Assembly (NCBI RefSeq): GCF_042242105.1
Contig: NC_092030.1
Span: forward strand, 668,501 to 732,500
Reading direction: 5' to 3'
DNA: 64,000 nucleotides
Source: Pempheris klunzingeri
Taxonomy: Eukaryota; Chordata; Actinopteri; Acropomatiformes; Pempheridae
A program made the translations under genes and the position numbers. Numbering within the stretch: the first letter of the stretch is position 1; each line of letters starts with the position of its first letter. The notes under the pieces were generated by a model. That model ran no database searches and was not told the origin of the DNA. It was given only the letters and a program-made list of their open reading frames with translations. Below, piece after piece: positions 1 through 25,300 of the stretch.

Positions 1-2699
<2,699 letters not shown>

Positions 2700-2700
<1 letters not shown>

Positions 2701-5700
2701 ACTGCAGCAAATACAGTTTTCATCTGCTCAGTTTTGCTCTTTGTGCTTTTCTTTTTTTTAAAGTGCATCTGTGTGTGTTTTCCCATCCGCCGTGTGAAGA
2801 CTTCAGTCTCCCTGGTTTGTTTCCAAGCGCTCTGGTGACTCTGGATTCATGATGGGGATCGTGAGATATTTGCAGCACAGAGTGTGATGATATTTTTTCT
2901 AACGTATTTATTTTTCCTGCAGAAGTTGAGGCTCCCTCTCTTCCCATCACCCTCTCTGGTCTTTCCCCGCCCCTCTCCTCCCCTCCCTCTGTTTATTCTT
3001 CTGGCGGTGCAGCAGGCCCCAGAGCCCAGAGGCAAGTCATGTTCTCAGGGAAACGGCAACTCTCCACAGAGCTGATATCAAAATAGTTTAAAATGTGAAT
3101 TGTCTGATAGTTCCCAGTGAGCGCAGAGCCGAGCCAAACGCTTCCAGATCGCCCTGCCAGCAGAATGTAAACAGAGGCTGGGACACACGAGTCAACCTGC
3201 TCTGTTCTCGTCACACGGCTCCGAGCGGCTGGTCCAAAACGTCTCTTTTTTTAAATCAAAAGTTGTGTGTTGTTTTTGCTCAGAAAGTCAAGGGTGTGCA
3301 GGTGGTGAGTCCTGCTGCGGAAATGTTTTGTCAGAGCGAGAACGCTGAGCTGAAGCAGCCGTCGTTTCTAATGAGAAAACAGAGCTGCGTTTTCCTCCGA
3401 GAGATGTGATAAGCACACAAACAGCTCAGTCTGGGTTACACAGTGGTGACCGATCTATCTGTTGGCCTAATGACACAAAGCGCCAACAAATATGTCTACC
3501 CAGGCCTAATGTGCCACGTGTTTGTCATCTGAAGAGCTGCTGCTCACTTAAAAATCTAATCAAAGGTTAAAAAGTCCTGTGTCGGCCACAAAAGTCTCCA
3601 AACTATGATGAATATCATCTTTTTTATCCGGCGCTGAAGAAGCAGAGCGTTGCTCCCTGGCTCTCACAGCGAATTAAAGTTATTAGAAATGATTGCTCGC
3701 CACAGCTCTCCCAAGGTGCTCTCAACCACTTATGTAATCGTGTGCTGGACCTCTGGACTGCTGGAGAGGGAAATTCAGGGAAACACCTCGGCTGGGTGTT
3801 TCCTCAGACAGACACACAGAGAAACCATCACAGAGGACAGAAAAATGGAAATGAAATTTACAAACGAATTGACGACAGGCGGTAAATGTCACGACCTCGA
3901 GGTGTGAATATAAACTCTGAAACACACTAAAAGCTCCTGAACATGGAAAATTCAATCATCTTCGCTGGTGTGCTAAAGAAAAGCATCCCAGAGAGCTAAG
4001 TGTGCTCACTCCATGTGTTAGTGTGTGGAAAACATGTGACTGTGTGCATCCTGTCAGTCTGTGTGGGGGTTTATTGATGTCCTGGTAGATTTAATATATT
4101 TGAAGAAGCTCCCTGCAGAACTCTTCATTCACACCTTCATGTGTTTGGGCTTCAGTTTGTCAGGCAGTCAGACGGTGTCATGTCTGAAATAAATCCATGA
4201 TATCGCCATCGTCACGTCCAGGATGTGTGTGAGAGCTCTGCACAACCAGCGTAGTTTGTTTTCATGTGTATTTATTTGCATCTGCAGACCTTCCTGTTGA
4301 ACTTTTATCTTTTTAAAAACTACATGTTCGTTCCTCTGGTGTCACAACAGCTTTTTACTTCACTGACAAAGATCTCCTTGTTTGTGTGTCTGTGATCCAA
4401 ATATTGAAATGTTTCCCACTCATCCTTCCATTTAAATGTCACTCTGTGGAGTCACTTTAATGTCTAAGATGTCAAACACAAACTCTGCTGCTGCAGCTCT
4501 GATCTTTGACCAAACGAAGATTCAATTTAAGAAGAAAAACTCCGAATGAAAAAAATAAATGTCCGTGAGCTTGTCGGCCTGTTGGGGGTTTGTGGGCTTT
4601 GCCTGAATAAGCTCTGGAACTTTCCAGCATTTCTTTTCCTTTTTATTTATTTTTTGTCTGTGTTGTTTTCTCAGTATTGCAATGCATCACTTGACATTAC
4701 CCAAGCAAGTTTGAGCTGCAGCGCATCAGCTGAAAGCAATTTGGTCCTGAGCGCAGCTGCCAGGCGGATAAGACTTTCCTTCTTTCGTTTACTTTGAAAT
4801 GTTCTTTTTTTTCAACATCCAAAATACACAAGGCAGCCAAATTGCTGACATGTGTGAGAGGGGCAGCGAGACTCCTGCATTCTTTCATGCCCCACTATGC
4901 AAAACTCCACATTGTTTATTTAAAGAGCACTGAACACTTTAGCACTATTAAGAAACATGTCATATAGTAAACTGAAGGTTTCCTCTCAGGAAAAATCCCT
5001 GTCAGTTTATTTTGCTTTTGCAAAAAGTTATTTTAGTTTTGACTCACAAACTGCCTGCATTCACAACTAAGCAACAGTGTTGTACGGCAGCGTACGTGGA
5101 GCTGCAGGACACTAACGGGCTCAGTAAACCTGGAAGTGGTGTGATTATTTATGTGCTGAGGCTGGACGTGTGAGATGGGAGGACTGGACTGCCTCTCTCT
5201 CACTCCCTCACAGTGACCCAAACAAAAGGTGGTGTTTGCCCTGTTTTCTTTAAGCTAAGCTAAGCAGGTAAAAATATATTCAAAGTATGATTTGATTAAT
5301 GGTATGTGAAAAGGTTTGCTCGGGCAACATGTTTCCAGGGAAAAACACAACCAGTGACATGCAGCTCATTGTGGATCTCAGACAATTAGAGAAGTGCAAG
5401 AGGTTTGTTTCAGAGCCTGATGGGCTGCAGAGGAAAATGAAAGATGACAGGTGAGGAGCGTTCTCTGACACACCACGGACTGAGTGGAAAGAAAGGAGCA
5501 GGGCCGAGGGGATGTGAGGTCTGAGAGACAGAGACGAGGGAAAAGGGCAAAAGCTGACATGTAAACCGGGGACGACAGCCAGGAGACGGGCCGTGCGTCA
5601 GCGTAGGCCAGGCGGTGGGGGGGAGGAGGGAGGGAGAGGTGGGAGAGGTGGGAGGGCCTGCTGTGACTGATAGCCCACCAGGGCCTTGGAGTGGCCCGAC

Positions 5701-5964
5701 GCTGGAACAGCTAACCTACCTTGACGTGCGTAGGAAACCCAAAACTCTGTGAGCCCTCCGTCAGATAGGAGCCACCCAGAGGAGCCCCTCCACGACTGTG
5801 TAGCCCGAGCCCCCGTGTGTCCTGTTTAACTAGCTTTGTTTAGATGAGCGCACGGTGGAGGAATGCTCCAGGATACCTCGCAGAAACCACAAGCACAACA
5901 GCATTAGAGCGACATCAGCTTCCCAGTGCATGGGAACAAGTCTGCTACTGGGGGGTTATAGCTG

Positions 5965-6006
<42 letters not shown>

Positions 6007-7730
6007 AGTATGTAAGGATGCATCAGCAAGCGTCCCTCTGGTGCTGTAATGCTGTTGGACACATGATGGTCGGTGGGGGTACGGTGGCTCTGAGGTGGTT
6101 CTGGGTCGCCTCAGATTTGAGTAAACCGGCAGTCATGACATGATTTTAAAGTTAAGTGTTGAACTCTGGTGAAAGGGGCACTGATCCAATAACCATCATC
6201 CTTTTTCCACTGAGTTAGGAATCTAAAACTAAAGTACAGCAGAATCCTCAATGTGTTTAGGAGTCACACCAAAGAAAACCACTGTGTTTCCTCTCATAGT
6301 GACCAGAGAGCAGCGGGCCTTTACTTCTCATTCCCTCAGACTGATCAGTGTATTATTTGGTCTGATTCTAGTGTGAAGCCTCCTTGTTTCCCCGTTTTGT
6401 TCCCGTTTCCATAAAACTCAGTCTTGACGTTAACACACAGACAGCTGCAGGTTATAACACTTAAAATGATAACAGCATGTTTGCATTGTTGAACTTGATC
6501 AATTAAAGTGATAGAAATGTACATGATGCTTTACAGGCACCAGCAATTTATCCCCCCTGGTTTTTTCCCCCATCATTTGGGCCTCTGGCCGTTAACAGAG
6601 ATAAATACGGTGGTCATTCCTCAGAGACATGAAGGACCTGATAAATGGGAGAATATCACAGCGACACAGCTCGAGTGTTTAATTATGGAGCCACTGCATT
6701 GAAAGGACTTGCTTTAACAGGTAAATGTCTCAAAGGATCTGGATCTGGACTCAAAGGATCAAATAACTCACCACTTTTCCTCTACAGCTGAAAAAAAAAC
6801 TACAAATTGCTAATTATGTTAATTCCAAACAGTTTTTGTCCAGTTGAACATCAGTGAATAACAGATGAGGCTCTTTGTTTTCTAATTCCTGTGACATGTC
6901 TGACAATAACAGACTGAAATCACTCATCCAGCAGCTCTTTTTCACAGGAGCCGCTTTGACACGTCACAGCAGCAGAAGCACAGGTGTGAACAATCCGATT
7001 AAAGACGCTGTCACGGCTACTGGGACTCTTGAACTGAGCCGTCATTAACGTTATTAGTGACACCTGTGATTTTCCTACGACAGCAAGTCCACATGTTTGC
7101 TGTGAAAAGGCTTCCAGGCTTCTTTAAGCTCTCAGCTGTCACTCACTCCAGTGGATGGAGCAGAAAATACTGGAAAAACCCTTAAATTGTTCTTTTTTAC
7201 TGTATTTTATGGAATCTAACTAATATAAAAACACAATCATCCATCTAACTGTCTGACCTGCAGAATATATATAAATTATACTGTATTATATTAATATATA
7301 CATTAATACCATAATACCATTATACTGTATTATTACCTTAGAGGCACTTTCTTCTTCTTTTACAAAGAGTCCTGAGGGAAACTCTTTCACCTGATCTGAT
7401 CTGTGTTACAGACATCAGTGGGATGTCCTGTGTGCTCCTCTACCTGCCAGACTCTTTTAGGGCACGATCACTCTTCTCTCTCCTTAACGGAGCTTCTCTG
7501 TATGTGTGGAACTGCTCTTTCTGCACTTTCCTGCTCTAATAAAGAATAAATTAAAGAATAAAAAGACCAACGCTCACTCTGCACTGCAAAAACAAATCAA
7601 TCCAAGGAGAGAACGAAATACATTCCAGTTTGGCTATATTTGGTCTATTTGGCAGAGAGGAAGAAGAGTGAGACTGGGAAGCACTGAAACAGTCTGAGAT
7701 AAAGGAAATGACGACAGTGTGAAAGAAAAG
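2700..7730. other. Spacer with non-repetitive, regulatory-looking blocks
   Basis: No gene is supportable. Blocks of complex sequence at about 3,480-3,790 (with TCF/LEF-type ATCAAAGG at 3,559-3,566), 4,590-4,930 and 6,480-6,720 look unlike the repeat-rich surroundings. There is a (GT)n tract at 5,966-6,004. In human the neighbour on this side of NDUFA8 is TTLL11; I saw no TTLL11 exon. Confidence 0.45.
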
Positions 7731-7776
7731 AGGAGGAGGAGGAGGAGGAGGAGGAGGAGGAGGAGGAGGAGGAGGA
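7731..7776. repeat. (GGA)n triplet tract
   Basis: About 15 AGG/GGA units, a purine mirror-like tract. The polyproline and polyleucine frames on the other strand are artefacts. Confidence 0.95.
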
Positions 7777-7938
7777 GAGGAAAAAGGATTGGATGCTGGC
7801 ACGCAGGGAGAGGCAGTCTGCGGTAGACTTGTAAATAGCCGGAGGGACAGAGCAATGGAGGAATGGAGCTATCAGCAGAGAAGTGATGAAGGTCTGGGAT
7901 CAGGCCAACATAAACACAGGCCAGCCCAGAAGGAGCTG

Positions 7939-12026
<4,088 letters not shown>

Positions 12027-12040
12027 TTTATTCTTTTATT
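12027..12040 (-). terminator. Candidate NDUFA8 polyadenylation signals
   Basis: Two AATAAA hexamers on the minus strand (TTTATT on plus at 12,027-12,032 and 12,035-12,040) lie about 300 bases downstream of the NDUFA8 stop. This implies a 3' UTR of roughly 300-320 nt. Position and hexamer only; no transcript evidence. Confidence 0.55.
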
Positions 12041-12340
12041 ATTTTTTGACAACAATAACAAGCATGTGTGTCGTTTGTTCACTCATTACATTTACAGAGG
12101 TGGTCAGGAAAGCTGAAAGGATTCATGGACTTTGTTCACGCAATCATCCTTCCTTCCTTCAAACTGTCTGACGACGCTGGAGGTACAGATACCGAAGACA
12201 CATGAGCTCTGTCCAAAACCAGCCGGCAGACCGAGCGACAGACTGAAAGGTGCCACCGGTGCGTCACAGCTCAGAGGACGTGAGGCTGCTTTGGGACAGA
12301 GCACACGGCTCCGAGAGGCGGCCGACGTCCTGGAGCTGCC

Positions 12341-12478
12341 TCACCAGCTCCAGAAGAATAACCTGCTGCCATGTTTGGACGGCTCCAGTTTACCCTCAAT
12401 GACGGGGTTGGGCTCTGGACGCGGTCTAGAGTGGTACGGGTTCTCAGGGAGGGGCCGCGAGGTCGACACTTTGGTCAC
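12341..12478 (-). CDS. ndufa8: NDUFA8 coding exon 4 with stop
   Basis: Encodes residues 128-172 and a TGA at 12,343-12,341. [20 protein letters not shown] aligns with the Pro-rich tail of vertebrate NDUFA8. The acceptor is CTTCTGTAG. Confidence 0.95.
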   Translation of the reverse strand: MTKVSTSRPLPENPYHSRPRPEPNPVIEGKLEPSKHGSRLFFWSW

Positions 12479-12885
12479 CTACAGAAGAAAAGGAAGGTGG
12501 ACACACGTGGTTTTAGTGATGCAGTGTGTCAAGAGCTCGGCTCTTCTTCAGAGTGTGATTAAAACAACCTGAAACACAACAGGTACCAGATCTGTTTGTG
12601 TTTTAAGCCAACATCTGACTGAAAATTGAAGTTGAAGTTCCTCCTCTACCCTGAGCTGCTGAAACCTCGTCCACTCTCCTCCACCTCTGCTTGGCTTTAA
12701 TCAACCCTCCTCATCCTCTCCTCTGGTCAGATCCGTCTTTCCTTTGCTCTCTCTCCTTCGGTTCCTCACATACTTTAGTCATTTTCCAAGACTGGAAATA
12801 TTCTTTAAGACTGCCGTCCACATGTAGTTCACAGGTAACAAAGTCTTTTCATTTGTTCTGTAGCTGAACCACCAGAGGAGCTCAG

Positions 12886-12942
<57 letters not shown>

Positions 12943-15900
12943 AGAGAACCTGGACACCTTCCACAGTAATCTGACATTAGATCTGTTCTGTTGTTTCTCT
13001 GCTCGTATGATTTGACTCCATGAGCATCATCTCTGCCATGCAAGAGCAAAATGGCCAGAAAGTTGATTACAGCCATTCACAGACTTCCAGCTTTGTGCGA
13101 GTGTCTTTTCAAAGGCCGCAGGAGTAAAAGCCCAAAACGCTGTTATCAAAATCGGGTTTTGGTCTTGTTTTGATTGCTGGTGCCTAATTAGTGCTGGCCA
13201 GCGACTCATTCTAGCCCCTTAAAAATTTTATGATAAGAAAAACCAACGCAACATAAAATACATGATTTGGCTGCTCAGGACTGGATCTGAATGAGAGCAC
13301 GTTGCAGATGCAATCAGAGCCTCTTGCGCAGCCCACAATCAGCAAGAATAGCGGCCATCAGCCGTGCCGCTCACGTTGTGAATGCCCAGTCAGTCTCACC
13401 TTAGACAGGTCTCCCAGCTCAGGTCTCTCCCAGCCCAGCTTATCAAGGACGCAGCCGTCGAAGGACTGCTGCTGCTTACGGCAGCGCCGCAGCTCCGCCA
13501 AGTTCGAGTAATCCAGACAGGTCCAGTACTCCGTGAAGGACTCGGCACAGCTCCCCTTGATTTGCCTGCAGGCGACAGACCACAAAGATCTGAATTAGAA
13601 TCAACGATGCAAGAGAAAGATTAAAATAGTCCAGAAATGTTACCCTTAAAAAAATAAAACTAAACACTGGAGCGGTTCAAGAGAAGGAATTAAACTAATA
13701 TACACAACATAAATCACAGTTCCAGTTATTTTACTGCTCAGATTCATGATTCACACTCCGACCACGTCAAGAACTTCTACCAAACTGTGTTTAATGTTAG
13801 TTTCCACCAGTCAAGACTCCTGAGGGTTCCATAATAAGGACTGGCTGAACTGGTCGTGTTCATGGCAGCTGCCAGAAGCAGCTCAGAACCAAACCAGGTC
13901 TGTAATTAAAGCTTTTCTCAAATCTTTCCTCATTACAATAATTACACATATTGCTCTTTCACAGTAACTCTCAGTTTATCTTTGGGGTCACAGTGTCAGT
14001 TGTTTGTTTCGGCTTTAGAATTAGAGCTCTCTCACACACACAGAAGCCCCATAGTGAGTGCGTGGGCATCGGGGTATAAGCAAAGCTCAGTCTAAAACTG
14101 TCAGTAAACACAGACGCAGCACTTAAGAGTGAAAAACCCCAGACCACTTCCTCAAATAGCCCCCAAGGGCAGTTTTAGAGACACAATACACTCTGTCCTC
14201 AACGAGTCCATGTTTTTAAATTAACAGCCCTTTTGTCCGCTGGTCATTTTAAGAAGACAGAAGACACAGACAAAGAAGTTCTCTCTCTCATACTTTAGTC
14301 ACCACTAGTTGATTTATCTTTATCCATTTAACAAGAGTTTAAAGAGAATGTGGAGAAGAGGAGACCTCTTGCTCGTTGGCCAAAAAAATAAAAACTAAAT
14401 CAGCTCTTATTATCAGTTATTTTTGTGAAATGACAGTGAAGTGATCCCAAACACAGACAGCTGTAACATTACTACTCTGACAGAGTTCACCGTGGAAAAT
14501 AACTAACTTTCCTGGATTGTTGCCAGATGCTTTTAGAGTCACTGATAGTTTGACCAAAGATCTGTTCTGGGTATTTCTGCTTTCTTAAAAATCCAGTTTC
14601 ATCTTCACATGAAGCATAAACTCACCATAAAAGTGCAGAGAGGCGTCCTTCACTCCCTCACACCTCCTTAAGCTTGGTTCTAGCCCTACCGTTGAGTTTC
14701 TTAAATGTCTCGTCAGAGAATCAGGAGACATCTCGTCCAGCTACAGATCCTCCCCACCAGGTTCAGTGGACTCAGCAGGAACAGAGCGTGGGGATTCATG
14801 GTGGACTTATAGACATCTGTCCTCAGTCTGGACCAGAACCAACTACTTATTATTAAACTCGTGTCCATCCACATGCTGCACTGGACCTTAAGAATCGCCA
14901 CCTTTTTCTGTCTTAGCCGTGCGTGACTGGCGTTACTTTGCAAATCATTCTGCATCTTAATCCCACTTTGGCCAAACACTGTTGGAATGAAGAGCTTATT
15001 ATCAGGACAAGTTACAGAGCAGGGAACCAGACATCCCAGCTCCGACGTCGTCTTTCTGTGTTAACTTAACAATTGTTGGACAGCTGTCCAACAGCACTAT
15101 CTGCAACCTCAGAGCACATTTTCTGCCCACATGTCCATCACAGAGGGAGAAATGTAAAAAGCTCTGACCACGAACCTCTTCTGACCCGGGTTTCACTCAG
15201 ACTGCTCCCCCCAGCTGGCTCTAGAGTTCAGCCACAACTTCAATCATTCACGGACCACAAACACGCCGTTCAGTTTGGACTTTATCTCCACAAGTGTGTA
15301 TATTCTACCTGATCACTGAGCTTCCAGTCACTGTAAACTACATGTCTGATTACTTAACTCTTCTTGTAGAGATTCTCTGGGAAATAAACCCTCTCAGATG
15401 ACTTTTTCAGTCGTCGTGTCTTTGTAGTCCAGGAGTATTTGGCACCAAAGAGAGTAAAAACCCTGGATGAGAGTTACCTGAAGAAGTTGAGTGCACACTC
15501 GTTGACTTTCCTCCCTTCTTCCAGACACTTCCTGGGGTCCTTCTCCTCCCAGCGGCACAGCATGAACTCTTTGCTGGGTTTGTCACACTGGGAGCCAAAA
15601 TGGTGGGCAGCAGCCTTCAGCACAGAAGATGAGACGTTGATCTGGACGGAAACAGGGAGACACATGAAAAACCATCAGATATTACACACACTAGGACATC
15701 ATTAGATTCTCCCGAGGTACAAGATCATCTTTGGTAGTGTGGTGACCCCATTAGAAAAGCCAAATTAATGTGTTTGATCGGAGAGACAATATTGATACGG
15801 TGCAGAAAGAGAAACAGAATGTGTGCAGCCAAAGCTGAGCTCGCTCCTTTAGTGCAACATGTGCCTTCAAACCTCACATGTAGTCTAAATGTTGTGTGTT

Positions 15901-16729
15901 GTTGACTAAGCTTGTTTATTCAACAATGAAAAATAGATTTTGTGATTTGAGGTTTGGGTGAATTATTCTTCTGTCCATCATCTCTTTAAATCATCTTCAT
16001 GTACAGGAGTGCTGTCAGGAGCCTGGAAAAGTGATGGAAATGTTCAATAACTCGTTCTGTACCTGAAGGATCTTCTTGTCTCTCACACAATAATCAATAC
16101 TGAGAGGGTGTGAGTGCAATAAAATGTATTTCATAAAGTCTAACTACCTTGATGATAATAAAAACAATCAGTCAGGTCCTAACTACAACCAGTTATCCTT
16201 CAACAACAAAAGGATCGACAGTATGAGGAGGTAAGTTACTGATCAAATCACTGCACTGTTAGTGTTGGACACAGTGGAGCCTCTGCAGGCGAACACCTGA
16301 CACACCTGACTCCAAGGACAAGTTCAATGTGCCTCTGACAGGACCGGCCAGAGGGCCAGTGTTCGGCTGCTGCCACCACTGGGGTGAACAGAGAGGTTAG
16401 TGCTCCTGCATACTGAGGGTCCTCTGACGCTTTATACCTTTACCGAGGAGGATGTCACAAAGACACCTGAACATTCACCCGCTCAGAGAGCATTCATGAA
16501 TGTGTGCCGGCGGATAATTAGGTCACCTAACCACCTGTCACCACTGTGGAGGCAGGTATCGCCAGTAGCAAAAGTTATTAGCCACTAAAGCACAGCTTGA
16601 ACCATACAGCAGCTAAGGTTAGCTAGCTAGTTAGCATGCTATGTCTTACTATTTTCACTCAAGCTAACCGCTGCTCACCTCATCCACCTTCAGCTCCTGC
16701 AGTGGGGGGACGTCCACCGTTGTGGGCAT
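12341..16729 (-). CDS. ndufa8: NDUFA8, complex I accessory subunit (4 coding exons, complete)
   Basis: NDUFA8 is an accessory subunit of mitochondrial NADH:ubiquinone oxidoreductase on the intermembrane-space face. Joined exons 16,729-16,679, 15,641-15,478, 13,565-13,400 and 12,478-12,341 give 172 aa with every intron GT...AG and all phases matching; the human protein is also 172 aa. Four CX9C motifs are seen (C36/C46, C56/C66, C78/C88, C100/C110), the disulfide-forming coiled-coil-helix signature of proteins imported through MIA40/CHCHD4, and there is no Arg-rich presequence, as expected for that route. Recognisable blocks are [30 protein letters not shown] and [13 protein letters not shown]. 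The start is the only suitable ATG, giving [17 protein letters not shown]. The C-terminus ends FFWSW, whereas I recall the human end as FYFWTK. The gene is divergent to MORN5. Identity is near certain. Confidence 0.97.
12479..13399 (-). other. NDUFA8 intron 3
   Basis: Holds a (GT)n microsatellite at 12,889-12,940 and otherwise unremarkable single-copy-looking sequence. No exon or RNA gene was recognised. Confidence 0.8.
13400..13565 (-). CDS. ndufa8: NDUFA8 coding exon 3
   Basis: Completes Arg72 and encodes residues to 127, with CX9C motifs C78/C88 and C100/C110 and the block [16 protein letters not shown]. The acceptor is GTCGCCTGCAG and the donor GTGAGA. Confidence 0.97.
13566..15477 (-). 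other. NDUFA8 intron 2
   Basis: An intron of about 1.9 kb. I see no long repeat, coding exon or RNA gene in it. Confidence 0.75.
15478..15641 (-). CDS. ndufa8: NDUFA8 coding exon 2
   Basis: Encodes residues 18-71 plus two bases of Arg72 and carries the first two CX9C motifs (C36/C46 and C56/C66). The acceptor reads TTTCCGTCCAG and the donor GTAACT. Confidence 0.97.
15642..16678 (-). other. NDUFA8 intron 1
   Basis: About 1 kb. The end next to exon 1 carries a run of GTTAGC/GCTAGC words at 16,617-16,640. Nothing else was recognised. Confidence 0.75.
16679..16729 (-). CDS. ndufa8: NDUFA8 coding exon 1
   Basis: Encodes residues 1-17, [17 protein letters not shown]. The donor GTGAG lies at 16,678-16,674. 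The exon ends on a codon boundary (phase 0). Confidence 0.93.
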
Positions 16730-17149
16730 GGCTGTGTCTCTCTACAGTAACACAAACGCAGGGAATCAAACACCGCCGATGAAAAACATTCAAGGTCCTC
16801 GTCTGGCTCCGGGACGAGCGACGAGGCCGCGGAGGAAGAAGGTCAGCTCGGTTTGCTGTAGCTGCAGCTGGGGGCGCGTCCTGATGACGCAACTCGGAGC
16901 GCGACCACCGCTGGCGCATGCGCACTAGAGGAACTGTGAAGTTAGATTAAATAAAACTTGTTTGTTTTTGTCAAGTTTCATTTCAGCGGTGTAAAAACGA
17001 CAAACATGTGATAAAAGACCATTTCTTCCTCTCGCTGAACACTTTCAGTCGTAGCCTCTCGCTGGCTTCCTGTTGTCATGTTGCTATGGTAACGTCGTGC
17101 TTCTTATGTTTACTTGTTGGAGTGCAGAAGGAAGGACGTCCGTGTGTCA
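16730..17149. promoter_or_regulatory. Shared divergent promoter region of NDUFA8 and MORN5
   Basis: Only 420 bp separate the two start codons, and the central part is CpG-rich (about 16,790-16,925). It contains a palindrome GCGCATGCGC at 16,914-16,923, the core of an NRF-1 site, and a TGACGCAA word near 16,884 resembling a CRE/ATF site. NRF-1 is a known activator of nuclear respiratory-chain genes, which suits NDUFA8. No TATA box was identified. A bidirectional promoter is an inference from spacing and composition. Confidence 0.65.
16914..16923. promoter_or_regulatory. NRF-1-type palindrome
   Basis: GCGCATGCGC matches the core of the NRF-1 consensus (YGCGCAYGCGCR). It lies 185 bp upstream of the NDUFA8 ATG and 227 bp upstream of the MORN5 ATG. 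Confidence 0.6.
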
Positions 17150-23269
<6,120 letters not shown>

Positions 23270-23455
23270 ATGATGACAAGTGCCGCCGTCGCTGACACGT
23301 GAACCCGCTGGGCTGACGCTGGGCGCTGCTTCTTGTCTTCTGTTTAGGAGAAATTTGTCTTGAAAAACAAATTTCTGTTAAATTTGTTTCCTAAATTACA
23401 TCTAAGGACAGAAATGACTTTCACTCACACAGAAGCAGACTTTATTTCATATGTA

Positions 23456-23492
<37 letters not shown>

Positions 23493-23609
23493 AGTGACGA
23501 GTGATTGCAGGCGGTGACAGACGAACGTTCAGGGATCACAGCCTTTGTCTCTTCCTGACCTTCATAATGACGTGTTTTACACACACACACACAGTTTCTC
23601 CCCTGCAGG

Positions 23610-23652
<43 letters not shown>

Positions 23653-25159
23653 CAGGGAGGTTAAGACAACACGTCAGCAGACGACTGATCCACCGTCGTC
23701 TTCTCTCTTTAAAGACGACCTGTGCAGCTGATGTTGGTGCTCTGGAGTATTTAAAGTACTGTATGGGAGAAGCTCACAGCTGGCCGACATCAGGAGTGTT
23801 TTCACCTGAGTTACGATGGAAAACTGTGATGGTTGAACAGTTTAACACATTAGTTAGTTTTGCTAGTGATGGAGGGAAAACGTGGATCTTGCATGATGCA
23901 CATGAATAATAAACATTTCACTTCCACATGTTTTAAAGCACTAAACACCACTTGGTAGGCATCTAATAGAGTTCAGTCAGCTGTAATTCAGATTTTTATT
24001 GAGAGGTCAGATGGTTACAGCAGCTTCCACGTGCCCCCACCTCACTGTGTCACAGCCACCGGCCCGGCCTAAACAAAGCTGACACCATGAAGTGATCTCT
24101 GCTACGTCTGAAACACAAATCACACAATCAACCCAACGTTCACCGTCCTCCAAACTTCCAGAGACACATAATTGGACTTAATCTGTGTTCGCTGATTGTT
24201 ACTAAAGTTTGAAGGTACGACGTAAAACATTTGCATTTCTCCTTAAAGCTGTAATTAAAACAGAATGCAGCACAGCCCACATCTGCACAATCAAACCTCC
24301 GCTGGCTGATTGAGCTCGCTCTGCTATTATAAACACACACACACACACACACACGGTCGGTTGTGTGTGCGGTGTCTTGGCGGCAGGCAGCGGTGGTGCA
24401 GGACGCGGCAGCAGCTCCAGCGGGGGCCGTGCGTTGCCATATTGTTTGTAGCACTTTCCTGTTTCTGGAATAAGCGCTTCCCTTTGAAACTCGGCACAGA
24501 AAGAGCTCCACACTGAAAACATTCCACCGCCAAGGAAAACACCTCTGGTGACCAGACCGCGGCCCCTCCCTGCGTCACCCGTCCAGCCGAGGTGTTTCAC
24601 AGACAGATACGATCAGCCCGGGGCCTCACGCTGCCTTTTCCTCAAACTCTCATTTTTCATACGTCTGTGAGACCAAAAACATCAGACACCCTAAAGCAGG
24701 ATTCCCGTGTTAATCCTGTGAGCCGTGACAGATGGACTGATCACTTTTAAAGATCACTATCTCCCCCTCAAAGCCAGAAACCGGAAAGCCGCCGCTGTTC
24801 CTCTGTGATGTCATCAAGTCACACAAAACCAAAGGGCTGTTTGCAGCCAGTTGGAGACAGATGACTCAGAGGAGAACATCTCGGTGTTTATTTGAGCTTC
24901 CACGTGTAGGTGAGTTTGATTCCTCCGCTCAGAAACCACAAACTGGGCTTTTATCAGCAGATCGGACCCAGAAGACGTCCGCCGAGCTCAGCGCTTCGTC
25001 CCGCTGTGGGGGGGCGGCGTCAGGGTCTGAGTCCTGCTGACGTCACAGAGTCACAGCTCTCAGATCTGTAGGTGAACTCCTCCGTCTGTCTGTGTCCCAC
25101 CGTCTCCACCGGCCTCTAATACAGCTCACTAGAGCAGGTTTCTGATTCTTCTAATTAAG

Positions 25160-25300
<141 letters not shown>

